Origin: an uncultured Bacteroidales bacterium
GTDB lineage: Bacteria > Bacteroidota > Bacteroidia > Bacteroidales > F082
NCBI GenBank assembly: GCA_937896895.1
Contig: CALBNV010000083.1
Span: forward strand, 1-41,006
Reading direction: 5' to 3'
Length of the DNA stretch: 41,006 bases
Of the stretch, positions 32,435-41,006 are shown one piece after another (the first letter of the stretch is position 1; each line of letters opens with the position of its first letter). The translations under genes and the position numbers were made by a program. The notes beneath the pieces were generated by a model that was not told the DNA's origin, did not search any database, and saw only the letters and a program-made list of their open reading frames with translations.

Positions 32435-35400
32435 TTATTCTTCAAACGTAATTTCAAGACCCAATCCGCGTAATTCGTGAACCAACACGTTGAATGACTC
32501 AGGAATACCTGGTGTTGGCATGTTCTCACCCTTGACGATTGACTCGTATGCCTTTGCGCGGCCGATGACATCGTCTGACTTGACTGTCAGGATCTCCTGA
32601 AGCACGTTGCTTGCGCCGAATGCTTCGAGAGCCCAGACCTCCATTTCTCCGAAACGCTGGCCGCCGAACTGCGCTTTACCGCCGAGAGGCTGCTGCGTGA
32701 TCATCGAGTATGGTCCTATTGAACGGGCGTGCATCTTGTCGTCAACCATGTGGTGCAGTTTCAGCATGTAGATGTATCCGACTGTAGCCTTCTGGTCGAA
32801 TGGTTCGCCCGTCTCGCCGTCATAAAGCTGCACCCTGCCGTTTTCAGGAAGACCTGCCTGCTTCATGTACGCATTGATCTCGTCCAATGTCGCTCCATCG
32901 AAAATGGGTGTCGCAAACTTAAGCCCGAGCTCATGACCCGCCCATCCGAGAACTGTCTCGTATATCTGACCGAGGTTCATACGTGAAGGCACGCCCAACG
33001 GGTTCAACACGATATCGACCGGTGTGCCATCAGCCAGGAACGGCATATCTTCCTCGCGCACGATTCTTGAGACGATACCCTTGTTTCCGTGACGACCTGC
33101 CATTTTGTCGCCGATGTTGAGCTTACGTTTCTGGGCGACATAGACCTTTGCCATCTGGACAATGCCATTCTGGAGTTCTTCGCCGACGCTGGCCACGTTC
33201 TTCTTACGTCCATATATTCCTCTGATTTCCTTGCATTTGGAGTTGTAGTTGTTGACAAGCTTCGCGATGCAGTCATTTATCTCAGGGTCTGTGGTCCATT
33301 TATGTGGGTTCACTATCGTATAGTCGATGTTCGACAGGGCTTTCTGTGAGAACTTGACCTTCTTAGGGATGAGGTTCTCCTTGAAGTTTGTATATACGCC
33401 TGTTGATGTGCGTCCGTTAAGCATCGACATGAGTTTTTCCATCATCCTTGCCTTCAGCGCATCGAGTTCTTTGTCGCGTTCGGCATCGATCTCCGCGATG
33501 ATGCTCTTGTCTTTTGTCCTTGCCTTGCGGTCTTTGACAACGCGTGAGAAGAGGCGTTTGCCGATGACCACACCCTTCATTGAAGGGCCAGCCTTGAGTG
33601 ACGCGTTCTTCACATCACCCGCCTTGTCGCCGAAGATGGCGCGGAGAAGTTTCTCCTCTGGCGTCGGGTCAGTCTCTCCCTTAGGAGTGATCTTACCTAT
33701 TAATATATCGCCTTCCTTGACGTCTGCACCGACGCGGATGAGACCGTTTTCATCGAGGTCTTTGGTTGCATCTGCGCTCACGTTCGGGATGTCGTTTGTC
33801 AATTCCTCACGTCCGAGTTTCGTATCACGCACCTCAAGTGTGAATTCGTCGATATGGATTGATGTGAAGAGGTCTTCCTTGACAATCCTTTCGGAAATCA
33901 CGATAGCGTCCTCATAGTTGTAGCCTTTCCAAGGCATGAATGCCACTTTCAGGTTGCGGCCCAATGCGAGGTCTCCGCCCTGTGTCGCGTAGCCTTCAGT
34001 AAGTATCTGACCTTTAGTGACTTTCTGGCCTTTCCTTACAATCGGCTTCTGGTTGATACTTGTGCTCTGGTTAGTCCTTATATATTTAATAAGGTTATAT
34101 GTCTTGATATCGTCATCGAAGCTGACGAGTCTTTCCTTGTCAGTTCTGTCATATTTTATCGTAATCTTTGTTGAATCGACGAAGATCACCTCGCCGTCGC
34201 CTTCCGCCTCGACAAGTGTACGTGAGTCTTTCGCGACATAGTGCTCGATGCCTGTTCCAACGATTGGAGCTTCCGGGCACATCAACGGCACGGCCTGACG
34301 CATCATGTTTGATCCCATCAAGGCGCGGTTTGCGTCGTCGTGTTCGAGGAACGGGATGAGTGACGCCGCGACCGACGACATCTGGTTTGGAGCGACATCG
34401 ATGAGGTCGAGTTCGTTAGGCGTAACGATAGGATAGTCGGCAATCTGACGGGCTTTGACATATTCTTCGGTGATGTTGCCTTTTTCATCCATCTCGGTGC
34501 AAGCCTGTGCGATGATCTTATTGTCTTCCTCTTCCGCCGTAAGATAAACAGGAGGGTTGTCGAAATCAACTTTGCCATCAACGATCGGACGGTAAGGAGT
34601 TTCGATGAAACCGAGGTTGTTTATTTTAGCGAACACGCAGAGTGATGAAATAAGGCCGATGTTAGGGCCTTCAGGTGTCTCGATGGTGCAGAGACGTCCG
34701 TAGTGTGTATAGTGAACGTCACGGACTTCGAATCCGGCGCGGTCACGTGAGATGCCGCCAGGTCCGAGAGCGGAGATACGGCGTTTGTGTGTCACTTCCG
34801 ACAACGGGTTCGTCTGATCCATGAACTGTGACAGCTGGTTTGTCCCGAAGAATGAGTTGATGACAGACGACAAAGTCTTTGCGTTGATGAGGTCTGTTGG
34901 AGTAAAGTTCTCATTGTCACGGACGTTCATGCGTTCACGGATGGTTCTCGCCATACGTGCGAGGCCTACTCCGAACTGTGCGTAAAGCTGTTCGCCGACG
35001 GTTCTGATACGGCGGTTGCTCAAGTGGTCGATATCATCAACTTCAGCCTTGCTGTTTGATAGTTCGATAAGGTATTTGATGATAGCGATTATGTCTTCTT
35101 TTGTCAGGACCTTCACGTCGGCAGGGATGTTGAGGCCGAGCTTGCGGTTGATGCGGTAGCGTCCGACTTCGCCGAGGTCATAACGTTTGTCGGAGAAGAA
35201 CAGTTTCTCTATTATTCCGCGTGCGGTCTCCTCATCGGGAGCTTCAGCGTTACGAAGCTGGCGGTAGATATATTCAACGGCTTCTTTCTCCGAGTTTGTT
35301 GTATCTTTCTGTAAAGTATTGAAAATTATACTGTATTCGCTTGTATTGATCTCATCGCGGTCGAGCAGGATTGTCTTCACGCCGGTCTTGATGATGTCAT

Positions 35401-36244
35401 CAATATGATCTTTTGTGAGCACCACGCCACGGTCAACGACTGTTCTGTTACGTTCGTACGTGACGTATTCGCCCGTCTCCTCGTTTGAGAACACTTCGAC
35501 TGTTGACTCTAACACTTTTGCAGCCAACTTGCGTCCGATAACGCGCTGCAGGCCTGCTTTCGTCACCTTCACTTCTTCCGCAAGGTTGAATATGTCGAGG
35601 ATGTCTTTATCCGTCTCATATCCTATTGCGCGCAGCAATGTCGTGATAGGTAATTTTTTCTTTCTGTCGATATAAGCATACATCACGTTGCTGATATCTG
35701 TCGAGAATTCCATCCATGAGCCTTTGAACGGGATGATACGTGCCGAGTAGAGGGTCGTGCCGTTGGAGTGCACGCTTGAGCCGAAGAAAACGCCCGGAGA
35801 ACGGTGCAGTTGTGACACGACGACGCGCTCCGCACCGTTTATGACGAATGTGCCTTGTGGTGTCATATACGGGACTGCGCCAAGATACACGTCTTGTTCG
35901 ATCGCCTTGAAATCCTCATGTTCGTCATCGTTGCATGAGAGTTTCAACTTCGCCTTCAGTCTCACGCAGTAGCTTAATCCGCGTTCGATGCATTCTGTGA
36001 TTGAATACTGTGGGGCTTCGATATAGTAATCGAGGAACTCGAGTACAAAGTTGTTTCTTGCGTCGGTTATCGGGAAGTTCTCCGCGAATACTCTGAACAG
36101 GCCTTCATTCTTGCGAAGGTCTGGGTTCGTGTCGAGTTGGAAGAAATCACGGAACGACTTCAGCTGGATGTCCAAGAAATCCGGATAGTCGAAAGGTTTC
36201 TTGATTGACGCGAAACTGATTCTGTCTAATTTAATGTCTGCCAA
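32435..36244 (-). CDS. rpoB: RNA polymerase beta subunit (TTG start)
   Basis: The 1269-aa protein is the beta subunit of RNA polymerase. The rifampicin-pocket region reads NQLSQFMDQTN and THKRRISALGPGG, with the usual Asp, His, Arg and Ser present, so no common resistance change is seen. GAERVVVSQLHRSPG and the C-terminal DDVIGRAKAYESIVKGE are typical. There is no ATG between an in-frame upstream TAA and the first conserved residues. The start must be the TTG at 36244 (L/M-A-D-I-K), the next Met being near residue 127. A large hairpin precedes it (36311-36361), in the rplL-rpoB gap. Confidence 0.97.
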   Translation of the reverse strand: MADIKLDRISFASIKKPFDYPDFLDIQLKSFRDFFQLDTNPDLRKNEGLFRVFAENFPITDARNNFVLEFLDYYIEAPQYSITECIERGLSYCVRLKAKLKLSCNDDEHEDFKAIEQDVYLGAVPYMTPQGTFVINGAERVVVSQLHRSPGVFFGSSVHSNGTTLYSARIIPFKGSWMEFSTDISNVMYAYIDRKKKLPITTLLRAIGYETDKDILDIFNLAEEVKVTKAGLQRVIGRKLAAKVLESTVEVFSNEETGEYVTYERNRTVVDRGVVLTKDHIDDIIKTGVKTILLDRDEINTSEYSIIFNTLQKDTTNSEKEAVEYIYRQLRNAEAPDEETARGIIEKLFFSDKRYDLGEVGRYRINRKLGLNIPADVKVLTKEDIIAIIKYLIELSNSKAEVDDIDHLSNRRIRTVGEQLYAQFGVGLARMARTIRERMNVRDNENFTPTDLINAKTLSSVINSFFGTNQLSQFMDQTNPLSEVTHKRRISALGPGGISRDRAGFEVRDVHYTHYGRLCTIETPEGPNIGLISSLCVFAKINNLGFIETPYRPIVDGKVDFDNPPVYLTAEEEDNKIIAQACTEMDEKGNITEEYVKARQIADYPIVTPNELDLIDVAPNQMSSVAASLIPFLEHDDANRALMGSNMMRQAVPLMCPEAPIVGTGIEHYVAKDSRTLVEAEGDGEVIFVDSTKITIKYDRTDKERLVSFDDDIKTYNLIKYIRTNQSTSINQKPIVRKGQKVTKGQILTEGYATQGGDLALGRNLKVAFMPWKGYNYEDAIVISERIVKEDLFTSIHIDEFTLEVRDTKLGREELTNDIPNVSADATKDLDENGLIRVGADVKEGDILIGKITPKGETDPTPEEKLLRAIFGDKAGDVKNASLKAGPSMKGVVIGKRLFSRVVKDRKARTKDKSIIAEIDAERDKELDALKARMMEKLMSMLNGRTSTGVYTNFKENLIPKKVKFSQKALSNIDYTIVNPHKWTTDPEINDCIAKLVNNYNSKCKEIRGIYGRKKNVASVGEELQNGIVQMAKVYVAQKRKLNIGDKMAGRHGNKGIVSRIVREEDMPFLADGTPVDIVLNPLGVPSRMNLGQIYETVLGWAGHELGLKFATPIFDGATLDEINAYMKQAGLPENGRVQLYDGETGEPFDQKATVGYIYMLKLHHMVDDKMHARSIGPYSMITQQPLGGKAQFGGQRFGEMEVWALEAFGASNVLQEILTVKSDDVIGRAKAYESIVKGENMPTPGIPESFNVLVHELRGLGLEITFEE

Positions 36245-36310
36245 AGTGTTTAGATTTTAATTGTTATCTATAAAGCTAATATATAGAGACGATTGTGAAA
36301 AACACAATAT

Positions 36311-36361
36311 AGGCACAAACCTCAACCCCTATCTTATGCAGGGGCTGAGGTATTTATGCCT
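36311..36361 (-). promoter_or_regulatory. Large hairpin in rplL-rpoB gap
   Basis: AGGCA pairs with TGCCT, then AAA with TTT, CCTCA with TGAGG, and CCCC with GGGG. This is a roughly 17-bp stem with mismatches and an 11-nt loop. No U-run follows, so it is more likely an mRNA-processing or partial attenuation site separating the ribosomal-protein genes from rpoBC than a full terminator. Confidence 0.65.
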
Positions 36362-36381
36362 GTTGTACCAGGAAATTAAAC

Positions 36382-36762
36382 TTATTTAATTTCGACTTCT
36401 GCACCAGCGCCTTCGAGTTGTGCCTTGAGTGCATTAGCCTCTTCTTTGCTCACGCCTTCCTTAACAGCTTTAGGAGCACCGTCAACTAATTCCTTAGCTT
36501 CTTTAAGTCCGAGGCTTGTCAGATCCTTGACAAGTTTCACGACTGCGAGCTTCTGTGCGCCTGCGCTCTTGAGGATAACGTCAAAAGAAGTCTTTTCTTC
36601 TGCTGCTGCGGCTGCTTCGCCACCTGCTACCGGGGCTGCCACTGCAACTGCTGCTGCTGCCGGTTCGATACCGTAATCTTCTTTCAATATTGCTGCGAGT
36701 TCATTAACCTCTTTAACTGTAAGGTTCACTAATTGTTCAGCAAAAGCTTTCAAATCTGCCAT
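36382..36762 (-). CDS. rplL: 50S ribosomal protein L7/L12
   Basis: The 126-aa protein is the stalk protein of the large subunit. The N-terminal dimerisation helix region (1-30) is joined by an Ala-rich hinge (about 34-55, AAAAVAVAAPVAGGEAAAAA) to the C-terminal factor-binding domain (KTSFDVILKSAG...LGLKEAKELVDGAPK). Length and charge are normal. It follows rplJ by 75 bp. Confidence 0.97.
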   Translation of the reverse strand: MADLKAFAEQLVNLTVKEVNELAAILKEDYGIEPAAAAVAVAAPVAGGEAAAAAEEKTSFDVILKSAGAQKLAVVKLVKDLTSLGLKEAKELVDGAPKAVKEGVSKEEANALKAQLEGAGAEVEIK

Positions 36763-36837
36763 TTTTCTTCAAATTTATTTGTTATACAATTTTTTTTATT
36801 TGTTCTCTTTTTCTTTTTGAATGATAATCATTCCGAA

Positions 36838-37359
36838 TTATTCCGGTCTCTCGGATAATGTCTTCACGATGCCGCTGAGCTTCTGGCCGCCTGACTGAAG
36901 AGCGCTGATGACGTTCTTGGCAGGTGACTGGAGCAATGCGATAACATCGGCGATGAGTTCGTTCTTAGACTTGATGCTGCACAATGTGTCGAGCATGTTG
37001 TCGCCGGTATAGACACACTCTTCGATGAATGCGCCTTTGAGCACCGGCTTGTCGTTTGTCTTGCGGAACTTCTTTATAAGCTTGGCAGGAGCGTTGCCAT
37101 TTTCTGACAACATCATTGCTGTCGTGCCTTTGCAGACATCGTAAAGATCACCATAATCCTTACCTGTCTTCTGCATAGCTTTCTTCAGTAATGCGTTCTT
37201 CACCACAACAAGCTTGACCTGACTGCCGAAGCATGCTCTTCTAAGCTGGCTTGTCTTCTCGGCGTTCAGCGCCTCGATGTCTGTCAGGTAGAAGTTTGGA
37301 CATGCGTTCAACTGTTCTACTATACCGTTAATGATAACGTCTTTTTCTTCTTTTCTCAT
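36838..37359 (-). CDS. rplJ: 50S ribosomal protein L10
   Basis: The 173-aa protein anchors the L7/L12 stalk to 23S rRNA. It begins MRKEEKDVIINGI and has FYLTDIEALNAEKTSQLRR, then VVKNALLKKA, the usual L10 core. It lies 20 bp after rplA. The gap is too short for the long autoregulatory leader known from E. coli. Confidence 0.95.
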   Translation of the reverse strand: MRKEEKDVIINGIVEQLNACPNFYLTDIEALNAEKTSQLRRACFGSQVKLVVVKNALLKKAMQKTGKDYGDLYDVCKGTTAMMLSENGNAPAKLIKKFRKTNDKPVLKGAFIEECVYTGDNMLDTLCSIKSKNELIADVIALLQSPAKNVISALQSGGQKLSGIVKTLSERPE

Positions 37360-37379
37360 GTCAATACTTATTTAAGGGT

Positions 37380-38075
37380 TTAGTTGGCTACTGATTTGAT
37401 GTCCACCTGAACACCTGGACTCATTGTACTTGAGATATAGACACTCTTCACGTAAGTACCTTTAGCTGCTGCCGGTTTCAACTTGACAATCATCTGGAGC
37501 AACTCCTTCGCGTTGTCATAAATCTTCTCAGCATCGAAGCTCACTTTAGCAACTGGTGAATCGATGATTCCGTACTTGTCAACCTTGAAATCAATCTTAC
37601 CAGCCTTCACTTCTTTGACAGCCTTTGCAATGTCCATTGTCACTGTGCCTGTCTTCGGGTTCGGCATCAATCCGCGGGGACCGAGGATCCTACCGAGTGC
37701 GCCGACTTTCGGCATCAATGATGGCATTGTGATAATCACGTCGACATCCGTCCAACCGTCTTTGATTTTCTGGACATAGTCCTCAAATCCGACGAAATCA
37801 GCACCTGCTTCGAGTGCTTCCTGTTGCTTGTCTGGTGTGCACAGCACCAACACGCGGACAGTCTTACCTGTTCCGTGAGGGAGTGTGACGCTGCCGCGGA
37901 CCATCTGGTTCGCCTTACGCGGGTCAACACCCAGGCGCACGTTGACATCAACTGATGCATCGAACTTGGTGTAAGTGATTTGCTTAACGATATCAATCGC
38001 TTCTGTCAAGGAGTAAACCTTGCTTTTGTCGAACTTAGCTAAAGCTTCTTTTCTCTTTTTAGATACTTTTGCCAT
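37380..38075 (-). CDS. rplA: 50S ribosomal protein L1
   Basis: The 231-aa protein binds 23S rRNA at the L1 stalk and in many bacteria represses its own operon. GTGKTVRVLVLC and MPKVGALGRILGPRGLMPNPKTGTV are the conserved L1 motifs. The gene follows rplK by 42 bp in the standard order. Confidence 0.97.
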   Translation of the reverse strand: MAKVSKKRKEALAKFDKSKVYSLTEAIDIVKQITYTKFDASVDVNVRLGVDPRKANQMVRGSVTLPHGTGKTVRVLVLCTPDKQQEALEAGADFVGFEDYVQKIKDGWTDVDVIITMPSLMPKVGALGRILGPRGLMPNPKTGTVTMDIAKAVKEVKAGKIDFKVDKYGIIDSPVAKVSFDAEKIYDNAKELLQMIVKLKPAAAKGTYVKSVYISSTMSPGVQVDIKSVAN

Positions 38076-38117
38076 TTTTTTAATTCTTTTTTGTTCTACA
38101 AACGCTAAGACTTAGTC

Positions 38118-38555
38118 TTACTTTAAAGGTGATTCGCCTGTAATCTTAACACCCATACTGCGAGCTGTACCAGCCACCATGCTCATTGCTGATTCGATCG
38201 TGAAGCAGTTCATGTCCTTCATCTTGTTCTCAGCGATTGCACGGACTGTGTCCCATGTCATGCTGCCGACCTTTGAACGGTTAGGTTCTTTTGAGCCTTT
38301 AGCGATTTTGGCGCTTTCGAGTACGGAGACAGCTACTGGAGATGCTTTCACAATGAAGTCAAAGCTCTTGTCCTTATAGACAGTGATGATGACTGGCAAC
38401 ACTTTGCCGGCCTGATCCTGTGTACGAGCATTGAACTGCTTGCAAAACTCCATGATGTTCACACCCTTCGAACCTAATGCAGGTCCGACCGGTGGTGCAG
38501 GATTAGCGGCTCCTCCTTTGATTTGCAGTTTAATTAATCCGCTTACTTCTTTCAT
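38118..38555 (-). CDS. rplK: 50S ribosomal protein L11
   Basis: The 145-aa protein binds the GTPase-associated region of 23S rRNA. GGAANPAPPVGPALGSKGVN is the typical N-terminal stretch with the conserved prolines. GTARSMGVKI closes the rRNA-binding C-terminal domain. It follows nusG by 41 bp. Confidence 0.97.
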   Translation of the reverse strand: MKEVSGLIKLQIKGGAANPAPPVGPALGSKGVNIMEFCKQFNARTQDQAGKVLPVIITVYKDKSFDFIVKASPVAVSVLESAKIAKGSKEPNRSKVGSMTWDTVRAIAENKMKDMNCFTIESAMSMVAGTARSMGVKITGESPLK

Positions 38556-38596
38556 TTGATTTTACTATAAAAGTTAAATGAAAACATTTACCATCT

Positions 38597-39151
38597 TTAA
38601 CTCTCTCTCTTCACCTGGAAGAAACTGAGCTCGAGCGGGGTCTTACGTCCGAAGATTTTCACCATAACTTTGAGCTTTTTCTTCTCATCGTTAACCTCCT
38701 CGATAACACCTGCGAAACTGCTGAATGGCCCGTCGTTGACCACCACGGTTTCTCCGACAATGAACTCAACTTCAGAACCCTCACCCGTCTCGGTCATCTC
38801 GTCAACCTTTCCTAAGATACGGCTCACTTCAGCTGGACGAATCGGGTCAGGATCCCCTCCGCGTGTCCCGAGGAAACCGAGGACATTCGGAGTATCCTTA
38901 ATAAGGTGCATGACCTCAGCGTTAAGGTTTGCCTCAATGAGAACATAACCAGGGAGATATATCTTCTCCTTGCTGATCTTCTTTCCGTTTCTCACCGAAT
39001 ACACCTTTTCCGTCGGGATCAATACTTGTGATATCAGATCTTTCAATGCGTCATTATGCGACAACTCGGCATCAAGATATTCCTTAACTTTTTTCTCTTT
39101 GCCGCTTATCGCCTTAATCACATACCATTTTTTTTCGTTCTGCTCACTCAT
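38597..39151 (-). CDS. nusG: Transcription antitermination factor NusG
   Basis: The 184-aa protein binds RNA polymerase and couples it to Rho or the ribosome. The N-terminal NGN domain starts KKWYVIKAISGKEKKV and contains LPGYVLIEA. The C-terminal KOW domain includes VVVNDGPFSSFAGVIEEV. Length is normal. It sits between secE and rplK as usual. Confidence 0.96.
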   Translation of the reverse strand: MSEQNEKKWYVIKAISGKEKKVKEYLDAELSHNDALKDLISQVLIPTEKVYSVRNGKKISKEKIYLPGYVLIEANLNAEVMHLIKDTPNVLGFLGTRGGDPDPIRPAEVSRILGKVDEMTETGEGSEVEFIVGETVVVNDGPFSSFAGVIEEVNDEKKKLKVMVKIFGRKTPLELSFFQVKRES

Positions 39152-39211
39152 CTTACCTGTGATAATTAAAAGTAGTTAAATGATGATTTTTTAAGATCAA
39201 ACATTTCCATA

Positions 39212-39403
39212 TTAGAGGTAACGATAAAAAGCCTCTAATGCGGTTTCAAAAGTCTTATCCATCAGATATACCACCAAAGCGATAATTAGGGAAGCAATGG
39301 ATACGACGATAGCACTACTCTGGAGTTCTTTCCAAGTTGGCCAAGATGTTTTCTCCACCAACTCAGTGTAACATTCTTTTACGTAGTTAATGAACTTTTT
39401 CAT
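39212..39403 (-). CDS. secE: Preprotein translocase subunit SecE
   Basis: The 63-aa protein is the short SecE form with one membrane helix (about 30-48, IVVSIASLIIALVVYLM), preceded by the amphipathic EKTSWPTWKEL segment. It stabilises SecY in the Sec translocon. It lies between tRNA-Trp and nusG, the normal context. Confidence 0.94.
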   Translation of the reverse strand: MKKFINYVKECYTELVEKTSWPTWKELQSSAIVVSIASLIIALVVYLMDKTFETALEAFYRYL

Positions 39404-39424
39404 ATTGTTTGTCTGTTTTTAACG

Positions 39425-39497
39425 CACAGGAGGTAGGACTCGAACCCACGACTTGCGGTTTTGGAGACCGCCGTTCTACCAACTGAACTACTCCTGT
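39425..39497 (-). tRNA. trnW: tRNA-Trp (CCA)
   Basis: The 73-nt cloverleaf has acceptor ACAGGAG/CTCCTGT with discriminator G, D-stem GTTC/GAAC, anticodon loop CTCCAAA (anticodon CCA) and T-arm GTGGG/CCTAC. No CCA end is encoded. It lies between tuf and secE. Confidence 0.96.
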
Positions 39498-39505
39498 TCA
39501 CTCAA

Positions 39506-39533
39506 AAGAGTCCAGCCCGAAGACCGGACTCTT
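39506..39533 (-). terminator. UUCG-loop hairpin between tuf and tRNA-Trp
   Basis: On the minus strand AAGAGTCCGGTC pairs with GGCTGGACTCTT around a TTCG tetraloop (12-bp stem with G-T pairs), followed by only TTG. It could end or trim the tuf message, or mark a processing site for tRNA-Trp. Confidence 0.65.
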
Positions 39534-39544
39534 CATATTCATAA

Positions 39545-40735
39545 TTAGTCTTCAATGAGTTCAATGACCTGACCTGAACCGACTGTTCTGCCGCCTTCAC
39601 GGATAGCGAAACGGAGACCTTTGTCCATGGCAATCTCAGAAATCAACTGCACTTCGATTGTGACGTGGTCACCCGGCATAACCATTTCCATTCCTTCCGG
39701 AAGTGTGATCTCACCTGTGACATCAGTTGTTCTGAAGTAGAACTGAGGACGATATTTGTTTCTGAATGGGGTGTGACGGCCACCTTCATCCTTTGAAAGG
39801 ACGTAAACTTCACCTTTGAAGTGTGAATGCGGCTTCACTGAACCTGGCTTTGCGATAACCATACCACGACGGATTTCGTCTTTGTCGATACCACGGAGAA
39901 GAAGACCTGCGTTATCGCCTGCTTCACCTTCGTCAAGGATCTTACGGAACATCTCAACGCCTGTGACTGTTGATTTGAGCTTTTCAGCACCCATACCGAT
40001 GATTTCAACCGGGTCACCGACTTTGATGACACCTGTCTCGATACGACCTGTAGCGACTGTACCACGGCCTGTGATTGAGAACACGTCTTCGATAGGCATC
40101 AAGAACGGTTTATCAACTGCTCTCTGTGGTTCTGGGATCCATGTGTCGCAAGCTTCCATGAGTTCGTCGATTTTAGCAGCCCACTGTGGCTCATCATTCA
40201 ATGCGCCGAGAGCTGAACCGCGGATGATAGGTGTGTTGTCACCATCAAATTCATACTTGCTGAGGAGGTCACGGACTTCCATTTCGACGAGTTCGAGAAG
40301 CTCTTCATCATCGACGAGGTCGCACTTGTTCAAGAAAACAACCAATCTCGGCACACCGACCTGACGGGCGAGAAGGATGTGTTCACGTGTCTGCGGCATA
40401 GGACCGTCTGTTGCAGCGACGACGATGATTGCACCGTCCATCTGAGCAGCACCGGTAACCATGTTCTTAACATAGTCAGCGTGGCCAGGGCAGTCAACGT
40501 GTGCGTAGTGACGGTTAGCTGTCTGGTATTCGACGTGTGCTGTGTTAATGGTGATACCTCTTTCTTTTTCTTCAGGAGCTGAGTCGATCGAGTCGAATGA
40601 CTTAACTTCTGACAAACCCATTTTTGACAGGTGCAGTGTGATAGCTGCTGTCAAGGTTGTCTTACCGTGGTCAACGTGTCCGATTGTACCGATGTTGACG
40701 TGTGGTTTAGATCTTTCGAATTTTTCTTTTGCCAT
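39545..40735 (-). CDS. tuf: Elongation factor Tu
   Basis: The 396-aa GTPase delivers aminoacyl-tRNA to the ribosome. P-loop GHVDHGKT is at 19-26, DCPGH at 80-84 and NKCD at 135-138. Length is normal for EF-Tu. It is flanked by tRNA-Thr upstream and tRNA-Trp downstream, so the transcript probably includes tRNAs. Confidence 0.98.
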   Translation of the reverse strand: MAKEKFERSKPHVNIGTIGHVDHGKTTLTAAITLHLSKMGLSEVKSFDSIDSAPEEKERGITINTAHVEYQTANRHYAHVDCPGHADYVKNMVTGAAQMDGAIIVVAATDGPMPQTREHILLARQVGVPRLVVFLNKCDLVDDEELLELVEMEVRDLLSKYEFDGDNTPIIRGSALGALNDEPQWAAKIDELMEACDTWIPEPQRAVDKPFLMPIEDVFSITGRGTVATGRIETGVIKVGDPVEIIGMGAEKLKSTVTGVEMFRKILDEGEAGDNAGLLLRGIDKDEIRRGMVIAKPGSVKPHSHFKGEVYVLSKDEGGRHTPFRNKYRPQFYFRTTDVTGEITLPEGMEMVMPGDHVTIEVQLISEIAMDKGLRFAIREGGRTVGSGQVIELIED

Positions 40736-40791
40736 ACTATTTTTGTTTACTTAAGGTTTATATTCTATTAAACTCTGTTACACAATTCAAG

Positions 40792-40863
<72 letters not shown>

Positions 40864-40872
40864 TTTTCGTTG

Positions 40873-40945
40873 AGCGGAAGACGGGGCTCGAACCCGCCAC
40901 CTAAAGCTTGGAAGGCTTTCGCTCTGCCAAATGAGCTACTTCCGC
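40873..40945 (-). tRNA. trnG: tRNA-Gly (UCC)
   Basis: The 73-nt cloverleaf has acceptor GCGGAAG/CTTCCGC, anticodon loop CTTCCAA (anticodon TCC) and T-arm GCGGG/CCCGT. It is nine bases from tRNA-Thr. Confidence 0.96.
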
Positions 40946-40952
40946 TTGTCTG

Positions 40953-41006
40953 TGGGGGAGGGTGGACTCGAACCACCGAACTCATCCGAGGACAGATTTA
41001 CAGTCT
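40953..41006 (-). tRNA. trnY: tRNA-Tyr (GUA), 5' part outside the window
   Basis: The 3' half of a tRNA is visible. The anticodon region ACTGTAAATC contains GTA. It has a long class II variable arm, T-arm GGTGG/CCACC and acceptor 3' strand CTCCCCC with discriminator A. The D-arm and 5' acceptor strand are beyond 41006. Confidence 0.9.

Noticed and set aside
33327..33917. 196-codon plus-strand ORF antisense to rpoB
   Set aside because: Shadow of the conserved rpoB frame. Ser-rich and without domain features.

Overview
The window looks like a chromosomal segment of a member of the Bacteroidota, most likely a Bacteroidales-type organism. The evidence is internal. Three large secreted proteins carry type IX secretion (T9SS) C-terminal sorting domains. 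Several genes are preceded by the Bacteroidota -7 box (TAnnTTTG), and clear Shine-Dalgarno sequences are mostly absent. Other typical markers are a DUF3467 gene beside rpoBC, a two-gene pyrBI, and a Bacteroidales-type double-glycine-leader peptide cluster. No species call is attempted.

Layout. (1) 1-2440: a two-gene AbiE-type toxin/antitoxin operon lies between two 54-bp direct repeats, with T-rich tandem repeats upstream. (2) 2585-6987: housekeeping genes, namely a PhnP-like metallo-hydrolase (+), then on the minus strand a zinc-ribbon protein, a DUF4159 protein, rsmE and argS. (3) 7121-14768 (-): a putative RiPP (ribosomally made, modified peptide) cluster. In transcription order it holds an outer-membrane TonB-type barrel, a 67-aa precursor with four Cys spaced CxxxCxxxCxxxC, a radical SAM/SPASM maturase, a double GNAT acetyltransferase, a C39 peptidase/ABC exporter and an 83-aa stub resembling the membrane anchor of an HlyD-type fusion protein. 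(4) 15043-16728 (+): pyrBI behind a leader that contains a short ORF running through an intrinsic terminator, as in enteric pyrBI attenuation. (5) 16743-26329 (-): a tightly packed four-gene operon encoding a secreted subtilisin-like protease with a dockerin, a protein with three cohesin-like domains, a third T9SS protein and a small protein with a C-terminal membrane/sorting tail. (6) 26330-28016 (-): a 127-bp near-perfect hairpin, a DUF3791/DUF3990/DUF3791-like trio (possible toxin-antitoxin module) and DUF3467. (7) 28067-41006 (-): the conserved block tRNA-Tyr, -Gly, -Thr, tuf, tRNA-Trp, secE, nusG, rplK, rplA, rplJ, rplL, rpoB, rpoC.

How the parts work together. In the RiPP cluster the maturase would modify the four-Cys core and the C39 exporter would cut at the Gly-Ala site and export it. 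The GNAT could acetylate the peptide or give immunity, and the outer-membrane barrel could be a route or receptor. In the protease operon the dockerin of the protease and the cohesins of its neighbour suggest a cell-surface complex assembled after T9SS export. The pyrBI leader suggests UTP-sensing attenuation. These three are the observations most worth testing.
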